The notes under the pieces: generated by a model
What the model saw: the letters and a program-made list of their open reading frames with translations, nothing else
Told to the model about the DNA's origin: nothing
Databases searched by the model: none
Position numbers and translations under genes: made by a program
Source: Neorhizobium sp. SHOUNA12A
Lineage (GTDB): Bacteria; Pseudomonadota; Alphaproteobacteria; Rhizobiales; Rhizobiaceae
Assembly: GCF_023006505.1 (NCBI RefSeq)
Contig: NZ_JALBGV010000001.1
Coordinates: forward strand, 140,868 to 204,867
DNA length: 64,000 bases
Reading direction: 5' to 3'
Part shown: positions 40,207 to 49,731 of the stretch, piece by piece
Numbering within the stretch: position 1 is the first letter of the stretch
Layout: the number at the start of each line of letters is the position of its first letter

Positions 40207-41316
40207 ATGGATGACCTTGCGCCACAGGAAGCGGCCGTCCTGGCAATCATCAAGGACAACCCGTTCGCGGGCCAGCAGGAGATCGCCACCATGCTTGGGC
40301 TGGCGCGATCGACGGTCGCTGCCCACATCGTCCAGTTGATGCAGAAGGGTTACATCCTCGGCCGCGGGTATGTGATGCCCGCCGAAACCCGCGCAGTCTG
40401 CATCGGCGGCGCCGTGCTCGACCGCAAATACCGCGCCAAGCAGGAATTCGTCTTCGAGACTTCGAACCCGGTCGACGGCGTCCGCAGCCTCGGCGGCGTT
40501 GCCCGCAACGTCGCTGAAAACCTCGCCCTTCTCGGCACCACAACCAGTTTCGTCTCGATCGTCGGCGACGACGAAGGCGGCCGGGCGGTGGTGAAGCACA
40601 TGCGCGATCGCGGCATCGATGTCAGCCAGATCATCACCACCACCGAGCGCCCGACGGCGGAATATGCCGCTATCCTCGACACCAAGGGCGATCTTGTGCT
40701 CGGCATTGCCGACATGAGCATTTTCGACTTGCTGCTGCCGAGCCATATCGAGCGCATCTGGCCACATCTCGCCGCTGCAAGCTGGGTGTTTTCCGACTGC
40801 AACCTGCCGGCTGAGACGCTGGCCGCCCTCATCGCCAAGCGCCAAGGCGCCCGTTTCCGGCTGGCGATCGACGCGGTCTCGACACCCAAGGCAGCCCGCC
40901 TGCCAAAAGATCTCACCGGCGTCGATCTGCTGTTCATGAACATCGATGAGGCCAACGCGATCCTCGGTCGCAAGGCGCATGAAACGATCGACGACGCTAA
41001 AGAGGCGGCGCTTGCCCTGCAGGCGGCCGGTGCGCGCGAAGCGGTCGTTACCATGGGTCCGCGCGGCATTGCGATCGCCGGCACCGAGGGCGCCCGCACC
41101 TTCCCGGCAGTCCATGCCCGGCCGGTCGATATCACCGGCGCAGGGGATGCGATGATCGCCGGCACGCTGCACCGGATCCTGCACGGCGAGGACACCTACA
41201 ATGCGGCCCGCACCGGCGCACTGCTCGGCACGCTGACCACCGAAAGCACCGCAAGCGTCCATACGGACCTGTCCGAACGCTTCCTGGAAGCCAATATGCA
41301 CCGATTGGCCGGCTGA
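40207..41316 (+). CDS. psuK: HTH-PfkB fusion, probable pseudouridine kinase
   Basis: A 369-residue protein with an N-terminal winged HTH of the Lrp/MarR-like type (about residues 1-58: QEAAVLAIIKDNPFAGQQEIATMLGLARSTVAAHIVQL split over two helices) joined to a PfkB/ribokinase domain (about 68-369) ending with the catalytic DITGAGDAMIAG (Asp about 319). PfkB enzymes beside psuG phosphorylate pseudouridine to its 5'-phosphate; the E. coli YeiI relative has the same HTH fusion. The HTH suggests that the kinase also acts as a regulator, perhaps at the nearby CATCTG array. psuG starts 38 bases downstream. Confidence 0.82.
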   Translation: MDDLAPQEAAVLAIIKDNPFAGQQEIATMLGLARSTVAAHIVQLMQKGYILGRGYVMPAETRAVCIGGAVLDRKYRAKQEFVFETSNPVDGVRSLGGVARNVAENLALLGTTTSFVSIVGDDEGGRAVVKHMRDRGIDVSQIITTTERPTAEYAAILDTKGDLVLGIADMSIFDLLLPSHIERIWPHLAAASWVFSDCNLPAETLAALIAKRQGARFRLAIDAVSTPKAARLPKDLTGVDLLFMNIDEANAILGRKAHETIDDAKEAALALQAAGAREAVVTMGPRGIAIAGTEGARTFPAVHARPVDITGAGDAMIAGTLHRILHGEDTYNAARTGALLGTLTTESTASVHTDLSERFLEANMHRLAG

Positions 41317-41354
41317 CCTTCGGCTGGCCGAAAACGATTTAAGGAATACCGAAA

Positions 41355-42284
41355 ATGGCCCTCATCAAACCGAAGCTGAGCCGCGAAGTGGCCGAAACGA
41401 TCGCAGCCGGCGGCCCGGTCGTGGCGCTGGAATCGACGATCATCACCCATGGCATGCCCTACCCGGCCAATCTCGAAACCGCACTCGGCGTCGAGGCGGT
41501 GATCCGCGAGAACGGCGCGATCCCCGCCACCATCGCCGTCGTCAACGGCGAGCTACGCGTCGGCCTCGAACACAGCGAACTGGAAGAACTGGCTAAGGCC
41601 AAGAGTGTGGTAAAAGCCTCCGGCCGCGACCTCGCCGTCGCCATGGTCCGCGGCCAGTCTGCCGGCACCACGGTTTCCGCGACCATGCTGATGGCCGATC
41701 TTGCCGGCATCGACATCTTTGCGACCGGCGGCGTCGGCGGTGTACACCGCGGCGCCGAGCAGACGTTCGACATTTCCGCCGACCTGACGGAGCTCGGCCG
41801 CACCAAAACCGCGGTCGTCTGCGCCGGCGTCAAGTCGATCCTCGATATTGCCAAGACGCTGGAATATCTCGAAACCCAGCGCGTTCCGGTCATCGCTTAC
41901 GGCACCGACGATTTCCCGGCCTTTTTCACCCGCAAGAGCGGTTTCAAGGCCGACCATCGGCTCGATACGGCCGAAGAGATCGCCAAGGCCATGTATCTGC
42001 ACCACCAGCTCGGCACCGGCACCGGTCTGTTGATCGCCAACCCGATCCCGGAAGCGGCGGCGCTGAACCCAGACTTCATCGACGGCACGATCTCGGACGC
42101 AGTGCGCGAGGCGGAAGAGCGCGGCATCGGCCGCAAGGAACTGACGCCTTTCCTGCTCGCCCGTATCAACGAGCTTTCCAAGGGCGAGAGCCTCAAGGCC
42201 AATATCGAGCTAGTGAAGAACAACGCGCGTCTCGCCGCGAAGATGGCCGTCGCCTACGCGGCGCTGAAGAAGGCCGGCAAATAG
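41355..42284 (+). CDS. psuG: pseudouridine-5'-phosphate glycosidase
   Basis: A 309-residue enzyme of the PsuG/YeiN family (indigoidine synthase A-like), cleaving the C-C glycosidic bond of pseudouridine 5'-phosphate to uracil and ribose 5-phosphate. Highly characteristic segments are ALESTIITHGMPYP near residue 28, GGVGGVHRGAEQTFDISADL near residue 130, CAGVKSILDIAKTLE near residue 158 with the catalytic Lys, and GTDDFPAFFTRKSG near residue 190. It follows the HTH-PfkB kinase in one operon. Confidence 0.95.
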   Translation: MALIKPKLSREVAETIAAGGPVVALESTIITHGMPYPANLETALGVEAVIRENGAIPATIAVVNGELRVGLEHSELEELAKAKSVVKASGRDLAVAMVRGQSAGTTVSATMLMADLAGIDIFATGGVGGVHRGAEQTFDISADLTELGRTKTAVVCAGVKSILDIAKTLEYLETQRVPVIAYGTDDFPAFFTRKSGFKADHRLDTAEEIAKAMYLHHQLGTGTGLLIANPIPEAAALNPDFIDGTISDAVREAEERGIGRKELTPFLLARINELSKGESLKANIELVKNNARLAAKMAVAYAALKKAGK

Positions 42285-42307
42285 TTCAAGAACAAGGGGA
42301 ACTGCCC

Positions 42308-43132
42308 ATGAACCAGCAAATGAACGGCTACGAGACGATCCTTTACGAGAAGGATTTGACCGACAAGTTCGCGACGATCACCATCAATCGCCCCGACAAG
42401 ATGAACGCGATGAACAAGACGGTGATCCGCGAGATCGACGCGGCGGTTGCCGCGGCCGTCGCCGATCCGGACGTCAATGCGCTCGTCATCACCGGCACCG
42501 GGCGCGCCTTCTCCTCCGGCTACGACCTCCAGGGAGGCGATTTCGATGTCGATATCGATTTCTGGCGCGAGGACATGTCGGAAAATGCCGAAGCCCTGCT
42601 CAACATCTGGCGCGCCCCGATCCCGGTCATTGCGTCAGTCAACGGTTACGCTCTTGCCGGCGCACTCGAGCTGATGATGTGCTGCGATCTGGCGATTGCC
42701 GCCGACAATGCCAAGTTCGGCGAACCGGAAGTGCGCCACAATTCCGGCCCGCCGGCGCTGATGATGCCTTGGCTGCTCGCCACCCGCGACGTGCGCTGGC
42801 TGATGTTCACCGGCGACATGGTGGATGCGCAAGAAGCGCTACGCATGCACCTGATCAACAAGGTGGTGCCGGCCGATCAGCTCAAGGAGAAGACCGAGAA
42901 CCTCGCTCGCAAGCTTGCCCGCATGCCGGTGCCGGCGCTGAGATACACGAAGGCCTCGATCAACAACCAGCAGATGGTCGCCGGGCTGATGCCGTCGTTC
43001 CAGTACAATATCGAAGCGATTGCCGCCCTCCACGTCACCCGGCAGGGCCGCGAGTGGATGGCGAACCTCGCCAAGATGTCGCTCAAGGAATATCTCGCCT
43101 TCCGCGACGACCCCTTCAAGGGCCTCGACTGA
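42308..43132 (+). CDS. enoyl-CoA hydratase/isomerase-family protein
   Basis: A 274-residue crotonase-fold protein. CoA/oxyanion motifs: TINRPDKMNAMN (about 25), TGTGRAFSSGYDLQ (about 62-75; oxyanion Gly region) and NGYALAGALELMMCCDLAIAADNAKFGEPEVR (about 113-145), with acidic residues at the positions of the hydratase catalytic pair (Glu in ALEL and FGEPE). It may hydrate, isomerise or hydrolyse a CoA ester. GGGGA Shine-Dalgarno. It is followed after 10 bases by the NDP-forming acyl-CoA synthetase, so the two form a unit, possibly continuing the psuK-psuG transcript. Confidence 0.85.
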   Translation: MNQQMNGYETILYEKDLTDKFATITINRPDKMNAMNKTVIREIDAAVAAAVADPDVNALVITGTGRAFSSGYDLQGGDFDVDIDFWREDMSENAEALLNIWRAPIPVIASVNGYALAGALELMMCCDLAIAADNAKFGEPEVRHNSGPPALMMPWLLATRDVRWLMFTGDMVDAQEALRMHLINKVVPADQLKEKTENLARKLARMPVPALRYTKASINNQQMVAGLMPSFQYNIEAIAALHVTRQGREWMANLAKMSLKEYLAFRDDPFKGLD

Positions 43133-43142
43133 GGTTTTGGTC

Positions 43143-45248
43143 ATGAGGGCCAATACTGCGGAAGCGATGCGAGCCCTGATGGCACCGCGCTCCGTCGCGG
43201 TCGTCGGCGCCACCGAGCGCGCCGACGCCTCCTCCAGCTACGTGATGAAGAACCTGATGCGCTTCGGCTACCAGGGACAGATCATTCCGGTGCATCCGAA
43301 GGCCGAGACAATCTTCGGGCTTCCCGCCTCACCCTCCCTCTCGGCGCGGACCAATCCACCCGATGTCGCGGTGATCGGGATCGCCGCCGACAAGGTGATT
43401 GCGGCCCTTGAAGAGGCCGGCAGCACCGGCGTCAAGGCGGCGGTGGTGCTGGCCTCCGGTTTCGCCGAGCTGGACGAAGCCGGGAGCAAGCGGCAGCAGC
43501 AACTGATCGAGATCGCCGAACGCTACGGCATGGCGATCTGCGGCCCGAACTGCCTCGGCCTCTTCAACCTGAGCTCCGGTGCCGCACTCTATTCCTCCAG
43601 CCTCTCGACCAATCTCGAAAAAGGCCGCTTCGCTATCCTCTCCCATTCCGGCGCCAGTGCGATTGCGCTCGGCAATACAGGAAGATTCGGCCTCAGCCAC
43701 ATCGTCTCCTCCGGCAACAGTGCCGCGACCGATATTCCCGACTACCTCGAATTCCTCGCAACGGATGATGAGACCCGCGCCGTCGGCATCGTCATCGAAG
43801 CCATCCGCGAACCGGAAAAACTGGCGGCCGCGATGGAGAAGATGCACGCCGCCAACAAGTCGGTGATCGCCCTTCGTGCCGGCCGCTCGGAACGCGGTGC
43901 CCAGGCGACCGCCGCCCACACGGGTTCGCTCGCCGGCAGCAACGACGCCTACCACGCCTTCTTCCGCCGTGTCGGTATCATCGAAGTGCCTGATATGGAC
44001 GGCTTCATGGAAACGGCAACGCTCTGCCTGGGCCTGAAGGACCGCCCAACCAGGCCGGGCGTCGCGATCATCGGCGTTTCCGGCGGCGGCGTGGCACATG
44101 TCTCCGATATCGCCGATGAGGTCGGTCTCTCGCTGCCTGACCTGCAGCCCGAAACGGTCGCCCGGTTAGAGGCGCTGCTGCCGCCTTTTGCCACACCCCA
44201 GAACCCGCTCGACACGACAGGCGTCGTCTTCGCGGACGGCAAAATTTATCGCGATGTCCTGCATGCACTTGCCGACGATGCCTCGATCGGCCTGATCGTC
44301 GCAACCCAGGACGCACCCGTTGGCCTCGACGATTTCTGCGCTTCCGAATATCTCGGCATCGCCGAAGCGGTTTCCGATTATGCCGGGACGGGCAAGGTGC
44401 CGGTCGTATTCATGAACAACCTCTCCTCCGGCCATCACCCGGATGTCGAGGCCAAGCTTTCGAATGTGCCGGTGCTGCGCGGTACGAAAAGCGCGCTGAC
44501 AGCCGTCCGCAGCCTGATCACTCAAAGCCGCCTCGTCTCCTGGCCCGACAAGACAACCGCGACAAAGAAAACCCTCCCCGCCGGTGCTTTGACCGAACGC
44601 GAGGCCAAGCAACTGCTCGCCGCCGAAGGGTTGCCGGTTCCGAGCGAATATCTGGTCACCGATGCCGATGCCGCCGCCGAAGTAGCCGGGCAGCTCGGCT
44701 TCCCGGTGGTCATGAAGATCGAGTCGCCGGATATCCAGCACAAGACCGAAGCGGGCGGCGTGAAGCTCGGCATCGCTTCGGAAGCCGAAGCCCGCGCCGC
44801 CTTCGACGCCATCATCGCAAGCGCCCGCGCCTACGCCCCGAATGCGGATCTGCGCGGCGTGTCGGTACAGGAAATGGTGACGGGCGGCGTCGAGGCACTG
44901 GTCGGCCTCGTGCGTCACGAACCCTTCGGTTTCGGCCTCGTCGTCGGCATCGGCGGGGTGCTGGTGGAACTGGTGAAGGACAGTGCCTTCGACCTCCTCC
45001 CGATCGACCTTACCCGTGCCGACGCGATGATCGGCGAGACCAAACTGGCATCGCTGCTGGAAGGCTATCGCGGCGCGCCGAAGGCGGATCGCAGGGCGCT
45101 CGCCGATCTGCTGGTCAGGCTCTCCGAGTTCGCTGCGCAATACGGGGACGATATCGAAGCTATCGATCTCAATCCGGTAGCGGTCTTGCCCGAGGGCAAA
45201 GGCGTGCGCATCCTCGACGCACTGATCATCCCGCGGAAGCGCGACTGA
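43143..45248 (+). CDS. NDP-forming acyl-CoA synthetase (acetate--CoA ligase family)
   Basis: A 701-residue fused alpha-beta acyl-CoA synthetase of the ADP-forming (ACD/Pat-like) superfamily: acyl-CoA + ADP + Pi to acid + ATP + CoA, or the reverse. CoA-binding domain about 1-140 (APRSVAVVGATERADASSSYVMKNLM), succinyl-CoA-ligase-like domains about 145-460 with the phospho-His in AAHTGSLAGSNDAY (about 262), and an ATP-grasp half about 485-700 (GFPVVMKIESPDIQHKTEAGGV). There is no GNAT domain. ATG at 43143 follows the hydratase stop by 10 bases. Confidence 0.88.
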   Translation: MRANTAEAMRALMAPRSVAVVGATERADASSSYVMKNLMRFGYQGQIIPVHPKAETIFGLPASPSLSARTNPPDVAVIGIAADKVIAALEEAGSTGVKAAVVLASGFAELDEAGSKRQQQLIEIAERYGMAICGPNCLGLFNLSSGAALYSSSLSTNLEKGRFAILSHSGASAIALGNTGRFGLSHIVSSGNSAATDIPDYLEFLATDDETRAVGIVIEAIREPEKLAAAMEKMHAANKSVIALRAGRSERGAQATAAHTGSLAGSNDAYHAFFRRVGIIEVPDMDGFMETATLCLGLKDRPTRPGVAIIGVSGGGVAHVSDIADEVGLSLPDLQPETVARLEALLPPFATPQNPLDTTGVVFADGKIYRDVLHALADDASIGLIVATQDAPVGLDDFCASEYLGIAEAVSDYAGTGKVPVVFMNNLSSGHHPDVEAKLSNVPVLRGTKSALTAVRSLITQSRLVSWPDKTTATKKTLPAGALTEREAKQLLAAEGLPVPSEYLVTDADAAAEVAGQLGFPVVMKIESPDIQHKTEAGGVKLGIASEAEARAAFDAIIASARAYAPNADLRGVSVQEMVTGGVEALVGLVRHEPFGFGLVVGIGGVLVELVKDSAFDLLPIDLTRADAMIGETKLASLLEGYRGAPKADRRALADLLVRLSEFAAQYGDDIEAIDLNPVAVLPEGKGVRILDALIIPRKRD

Positions 45249-46226
45249 TCAGACCAGCCGCAGCTTCGGCGGAGCCGCATTCTCCGCGCGGCCGAACCAT
45301 GAGAGCCGCTCAGTCAGCAGCGCATAAAAACCGTCGGCATCGACGTCGCGCATGAACATCGCGTTCTTCGGCCGGCCGGAAACGCCCCACCAGTCGGCGA
45401 CCGTCATGCCCTTGGTGAGTTCCGACTCCGTCTCGATCTCCACATTGCAGAGCCGGCCGGAATAAAGCTCCGGCTTTACGAGATAGGCAATCACGTTCGG
45501 ATCGTGCAGCGGCCCGCCGTCGCTGCCATATTTCGCCACGTCGAAGCGCTCGAAATAATCGAGCCACCCGACCACGGCGTCAGAAAGCGGTGTGCCGATC
45601 GCCTGGATCGCGGCAACGCGGGCGCGGCTTGTCAGCGTCTTGTGGGTGACGTCGAGCGGCATCATCACGATCGGCGCGCCTGAGCCGAATACGACGGCAG
45701 CTGCCGGCGGGTCGACATAGATGTTGAATTCCGCGGCCGGCGTGATGTTGCCGCCTTCGAACAATCCGCCGCCCATCAGCACGATTTGCCTGATACGGCC
45801 GGCGATCTCAGGCGCCCGGGTCAGCGCCTTGCCGAGGTCGGTGAGCGGGCCGAGTGTGCAGACGGTCACGGTGCCTTCCGGTTCGCTCAACAGCGTCTCG
45901 ATGATGAAATCGACACCATGCTGTTCCTGAAGCGGCATGGTCGGCTCGGGCAGGTCGGCGCCATCGAGCCCGGTCGCACCATGCACGTGCTCGGCGGTGA
46001 CGAGCGGCCCGGTCATCGGCTGGTTGCAGCCGGCGAATACCTTGATGTCGGGACGGCCTGCCAGTTCGCAGATCTTGCGGATGTTCTTCGTCGTCAGCGA
46101 CAACGGCACGTTGCCGGCGGCTGCGACGATCCCCAGCACTTCGATTTCCGGACTGGCGAGCGCCAGCAGAATGGCCAGCGCGTCGTCCTGGCCGGGATCG
46201 GTGTCGATGATGATCTTTTCTGCCAT
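45249..46226 (-). CDS. inosine/uridine-preferring nucleoside hydrolase
   Basis: A 325-residue nucleoside N-ribohydrolase (IunH family). The Ca-binding signature IIIDTDPGQDDALA is at residues 5-18; VLMGGG (about 150), PAAEFNIYVDPPAA (about 163) and the late DGGPLHDPNVIAYL (about 240) with the catalytic His complete the active site. It frees bases from ribonucleosides. Immediately convergent with the acyl-CoA synthetase and close to psuK/psuG, supporting a nucleoside-catabolism setting. No signal peptide. Confidence 0.92.
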   Translation of the reverse strand: MAEKIIIDTDPGQDDALAILLALASPEIEVLGIVAAAGNVPLSLTTKNIRKICELAGRPDIKVFAGCNQPMTGPLVTAEHVHGATGLDGADLPEPTMPLQEQHGVDFIIETLLSEPEGTVTVCTLGPLTDLGKALTRAPEIAGRIRQIVLMGGGLFEGGNITPAAEFNIYVDPPAAAVVFGSGAPIVMMPLDVTHKTLTSRARVAAIQAIGTPLSDAVVGWLDYFERFDVAKYGSDGGPLHDPNVIAYLVKPELYSGRLCNVEIETESELTKGMTVADWWGVSGRPKNAMFMRDVDADGFYALLTERLSWFGRAENAAPPKLRLV

Positions 46227-46254
46227 TGCGGAAAACTCTCAGGAACGATGACTG

Positions 46255-49200
46255 TTACGCGACATGGACGAGCGGCTCCCTCGCCCGCCATTTCGCAAGG
46301 AGATCGGCTTTGCGCTTCTCGAACTTGGTGATCGAGGCAAGCTTTACATGGCCGAAACCACGGACCATGTCCGGCAGGCCGGCAAGCTCGACGGCAAGCG
46401 CATGATTGGCGGTATCGAGCCCGGCGGAAAGCTCGGTCACCAGTGCAAAATAGTCTGCGATCAGCTGCCGTTCCATCCGCCGCTCGGCCGTGCGGCAGAA
46501 CGGATCGAAGGACGTGCCGCGCAGGAATTTCAGTTTTTCGAGCACCGCGAAGGCGGGGCGGATCCAAGCGCCAAAGGCGATCTTGGCGGGATGTCCGGTG
46601 CGCCGGTCGATCCTGGCGATCATCGGCGGCGCAAGATGATGCTTGATCTTGAAATCGCCTTCGAACTGCTCGGAGAGCTTCTTCTCAAAGCTCCGGTCCC
46701 GATGCAGCCGGGCGACCTCGTATTCGTCCTTGTAGGCCATCAGCTTGAAGGCGTTTTTCGCCACCGCTTCCGCAAACCCGCTTATGCCGCGCAGCTGCGT
46801 TTCGGCGGATTTCGCGACATCCACGAGACTGGCATAACGCGCCGCATAGGCCGCATTCTGATAATCCGCGAGAAAGGCGGTGCGACGTGCGACGATTTCT
46901 TCCAGCGTCTCGATCCTCGGCTCCGCCTTCACGAGGCCAGCCTCGCGGGCGACGGCTTCCGGATCGACGGCGGCACGGCGTCCCCAGCCAAAGGCAGCGC
47001 GGTTCATGGCGATGCCGGTGCCGTTGAGCTCGATCGCCTTGTCGATGGCGGTAAGGCTGATCGGCACCAGACCGCGCTGCCAGGCATGGCCGAGCAGGAA
47101 CATGTTCGCAGCAATCGCATCACCCAGCAGCGCGGTTGCCATGTCGGTCGCGGCAACCGTCTCGATGGCATCTTCACCTGCGGCGCGGCGCAGCGATTTC
47201 AGTGTCGCCTCCTGCCTGAAATCGATCGTCGTATCCTTCACGAAGGAAGCCGTCGGCGCGAAATGGTCGTCGATGACGGCGCGCGTCTTGTTCTTCGCAA
47301 ACGAGGCAAGCGAATTCTTCTGCGCGGCGACGACGATATCGAAGCCGAGCACGAGGTCGCTTTCACCGGGGCCAACCCGCACGGCATTGATCTGCGCCGG
47401 GTCCTTCGCCAGCCGGATATGCGAGACGACCGAACCGTTCTTCTGGGCAAGGCCGGTCTGGTCGAGCGTTACCAGAGCCAGACCATCAAGAAGCGCCGCT
47501 TGAGCTAGAATGGCGCTGACCGTGATGACGCCGGTGCCGCCGATGCCGGCGAGCAGCATGCTGTAGGGCGTCTCGAAAGTCGCTGTGAAAGTGGGCAGCG
47601 GTAGGTCTTCGGTCTTCACCACCTTCGACTTCGCCGCCGGTTTGCGAATGCTGCCGCCCTCGACGGTAACGAAGCTCGGACAGAAGCCTTTGATGCAGGA
47701 TAGATCGGTATTGCAGCTCGACTGATTGATGCGGCGCTTGCGGCCGAATTCGGTCTCCTGCGGCTCGATCGAGATGCAGTTGGAGACGGCGGAACAGTCG
47801 CCGCAGCCTTCGCAGACCAGTTCGTTGATGAAGGCGCGCTTGTCCGAGACTGGATAGGCGCCGCGCTTGCGGCGGCGGCGTTTTTCGGCGGCGCAGACCT
47901 GGTCGTAGACCAGGACGGTGACGCCGGGGATGTCGCGCAGCTCTCGCTGCACCGCGTCGAGTTCGTCGCGGTGATGGATGGAGACTTCGCGCGGCAGATT
48001 GCCCTGCCAGACTTCCGGCCGCTCGGCGACCACCACGACGCGAGCCGCACCTTCCGCCAACATCTGCCCGACAATGCCCGGCACGGTGACGTCGCCGTCA
48101 TGTTTCTGGCCGCCGGTCATGGCGACCGCGTCATTGTAGAGGATCTTGTAGGTAGCATTGACTCGTGCCGCGATCCCGGCGCGGATGGCGAGCAGGCCGG
48201 AATGGAAATAGGTGCCGTCGCCCATGTTGACGAAGATATGCTTCTCGTTGGTGAAGGGCGACAGGCCGATCCAAGAACCGCCCTCGCCGCCCATCTGGGT
48301 AAAGGTCGAGGTATTGCGGTCCTCGTTGCCGATAATCATCATGTGGCAGCCGATGCCGGTGGAGGCGCGGCTTCCCTCCGGCAGGCGGGTCGAGACGCTG
48401 TGCGGACAGCCGGAGCAGAAATAGGCTTCGCGCTTGAGCGCCGTCGCCTCGACGCCCATGGCGATCGACATTTCCTCCACGAAACGCGCCTTGGCCTGCA
48501 GCGCCTCGTCGAGATAATTGAGCCGGGAAAGGATGGCCTTGGCGACCGACAGCGTGCCGATCTCGCCGATCGCCTGCAGCAGCGCCGCGCCGTTCTCGCC
48601 GGCCTTGCCAAAGACGCGTGGGCGCCGCTCCGTGGACAGGTTGAAAAGCTGTGCCTTTATCTGGTCCTCGAGGATCGAGCGTTTTTCCTCGACCACGAGC
48701 AGTTCGTCGACACGGGAAGCGAACTCCGCGATCCCCTGCGGCTCAAGCGGCCAGACCATCCCGACCTTGTAGAGCGCGATGCCGAGTTCGGCGGCGCGCG
48801 CCTCGTTTATGCCAAGCAGCGCCAGCGCACCAAGAAGATCGAGCCAGGATTTGCCGGTCGAGACTATGCCGAGACGGGCGCGGCCGGTAGCTCCCCAAAT
48901 AGTGCGGTCCAGCCGATTGGCGCGGGCAAAGGCCTGCACCGCGAGCATCTTGCGCTCGAGCCGCAGTTCCATTGCATGCGGCCCGTCTGGCCAGCGCAGC
49001 GACAGGCCATCCGGCGCAAATGTCTCGTCGGGGATGACGATCTGCGGCCTGTCCGGATCGAGATCGACGGTCGCCGAACATTCGACAATCTCGGTCTGAC
49101 ACTTGAAGCCCACCCAGGCGCCGGAATAGCGGCTCATCGCAATGCCGAGCAGGCCGTATTCGATATATTCGCCGACGCCTGCCGGCGACAGCAGCGGCAC

Positions 49201-49731
49201 CATGGCCGAAATCAGGTTGTGCTCGCTCTGGTGTGGCAGGGTAGAGGAAACCGCGCCGTGGTCGTCACCGACCAGCAGCAGCACCCCGCCGTTCGGGTTG
49301 GTGCCGATCGCGTTGGCATGGCGGATCACATCCATGCTGCGGTCGACGCCTGGCCCCTTGCCGTACCACATGCCGAACACGCCGTCATAACGCGAGCCCT
49401 GAAACATGCCGGTCTGCTGGGTGCCCCAGACGGCAGTCGCCGCCATGTCCTCGTTGAGACCCGGATGGAATTTTACATGCGCAGCATCGAGAAACTTTTT
49501 CGCGCGCGCCATCTCGCGGTCGAAACCGGCGAGCGGCGAGCCACGGTAACCGGAAACATAACCGGCCGTATTCAGCCCTCGAGCCAAATCCCGCTGGCGC
49601 TGGATCATCGGCAGGCGCACCAATGCCTGCGTGCCCGACACCAGGATGCGGCCCTTCTCCAGCGTATAGCGGTCGTCGAGGCTGACCTTGCTATCCTTGG
49701 GGTTGGTATCCGGCGCGGCATGGATCGACAT
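46255..49731 (-). CDS. fused indolepyruvate ferredoxin oxidoreductase (IorAB-like)
   Basis: A 1158-residue fusion of the alpha and beta subunits of a 2-oxoacid:ferredoxin oxidoreductase (indolepyruvate type). It oxidatively decarboxylates aryl- or branched 2-oxoacids to acyl-CoA. The N-terminal pyrimidine domain contains SGYRGSPLAGFD and MWYGKGPGVDRS; the TPP domain has CSGCPHS, STGIGCHMM and MGDGTYFHSG (Mg-TPP motif GDG...N). A cluster segment ELVCEGCGDCSAVSNC with further Cys (CNTDLSC...GFC) holds Fe-S. The C-terminal gamma-like domain has GGTGVITVSAILAQAA. Directly abuts the FAD dehydrogenase gene upstream (zero gap), so they are co-transcribed. Confidence 0.9.
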   Translation of the reverse strand: MSIHAAPDTNPKDSKVSLDDRYTLEKGRILVSGTQALVRLPMIQRQRDLARGLNTAGYVSGYRGSPLAGFDREMARAKKFLDAAHVKFHPGLNEDMAATAVWGTQQTGMFQGSRYDGVFGMWYGKGPGVDRSMDVIRHANAIGTNPNGGVLLLVGDDHGAVSSTLPHQSEHNLISAMVPLLSPAGVGEYIEYGLLGIAMSRYSGAWVGFKCQTEIVECSATVDLDPDRPQIVIPDETFAPDGLSLRWPDGPHAMELRLERKMLAVQAFARANRLDRTIWGATGRARLGIVSTGKSWLDLLGALALLGINEARAAELGIALYKVGMVWPLEPQGIAEFASRVDELLVVEEKRSILEDQIKAQLFNLSTERRPRVFGKAGENGAALLQAIGEIGTLSVAKAILSRLNYLDEALQAKARFVEEMSIAMGVEATALKREAYFCSGCPHSVSTRLPEGSRASTGIGCHMMIIGNEDRNTSTFTQMGGEGGSWIGLSPFTNEKHIFVNMGDGTYFHSGLLAIRAGIAARVNATYKILYNDAVAMTGGQKHDGDVTVPGIVGQMLAEGAARVVVVAERPEVWQGNLPREVSIHHRDELDAVQRELRDIPGVTVLVYDQVCAAEKRRRRKRGAYPVSDKRAFINELVCEGCGDCSAVSNCISIEPQETEFGRKRRINQSSCNTDLSCIKGFCPSFVTVEGGSIRKPAAKSKVVKTEDLPLPTFTATFETPYSMLLAGIGGTGVITVSAILAQAALLDGLALVTLDQTGLAQKNGSVVSHIRLAKDPAQINAVRVGPGESDLVLGFDIVVAAQKNSLASFAKNKTRAVIDDHFAPTASFVKDTTIDFRQEATLKSLRRAAGEDAIETVAATDMATALLGDAIAANMFLLGHAWQRGLVPISLTAIDKAIELNGTGIAMNRAAFGWGRRAAVDPEAVAREAGLVKAEPRIETLEEIVARRTAFLADYQNAAYAARYASLVDVAKSAETQLRGISGFAEAVAKNAFKLMAYKDEYEVARLHRDRSFEKKLSEQFEGDFKIKHHLAPPMIARIDRRTGHPAKIAFGAWIRPAFAVLEKLKFLRGTSFDPFCRTAERRMERQLIADYFALVTELSAGLDTANHALAVELAGLPDMVRGFGHVKLASITKFEKRKADLLAKWRAREPLVHVA

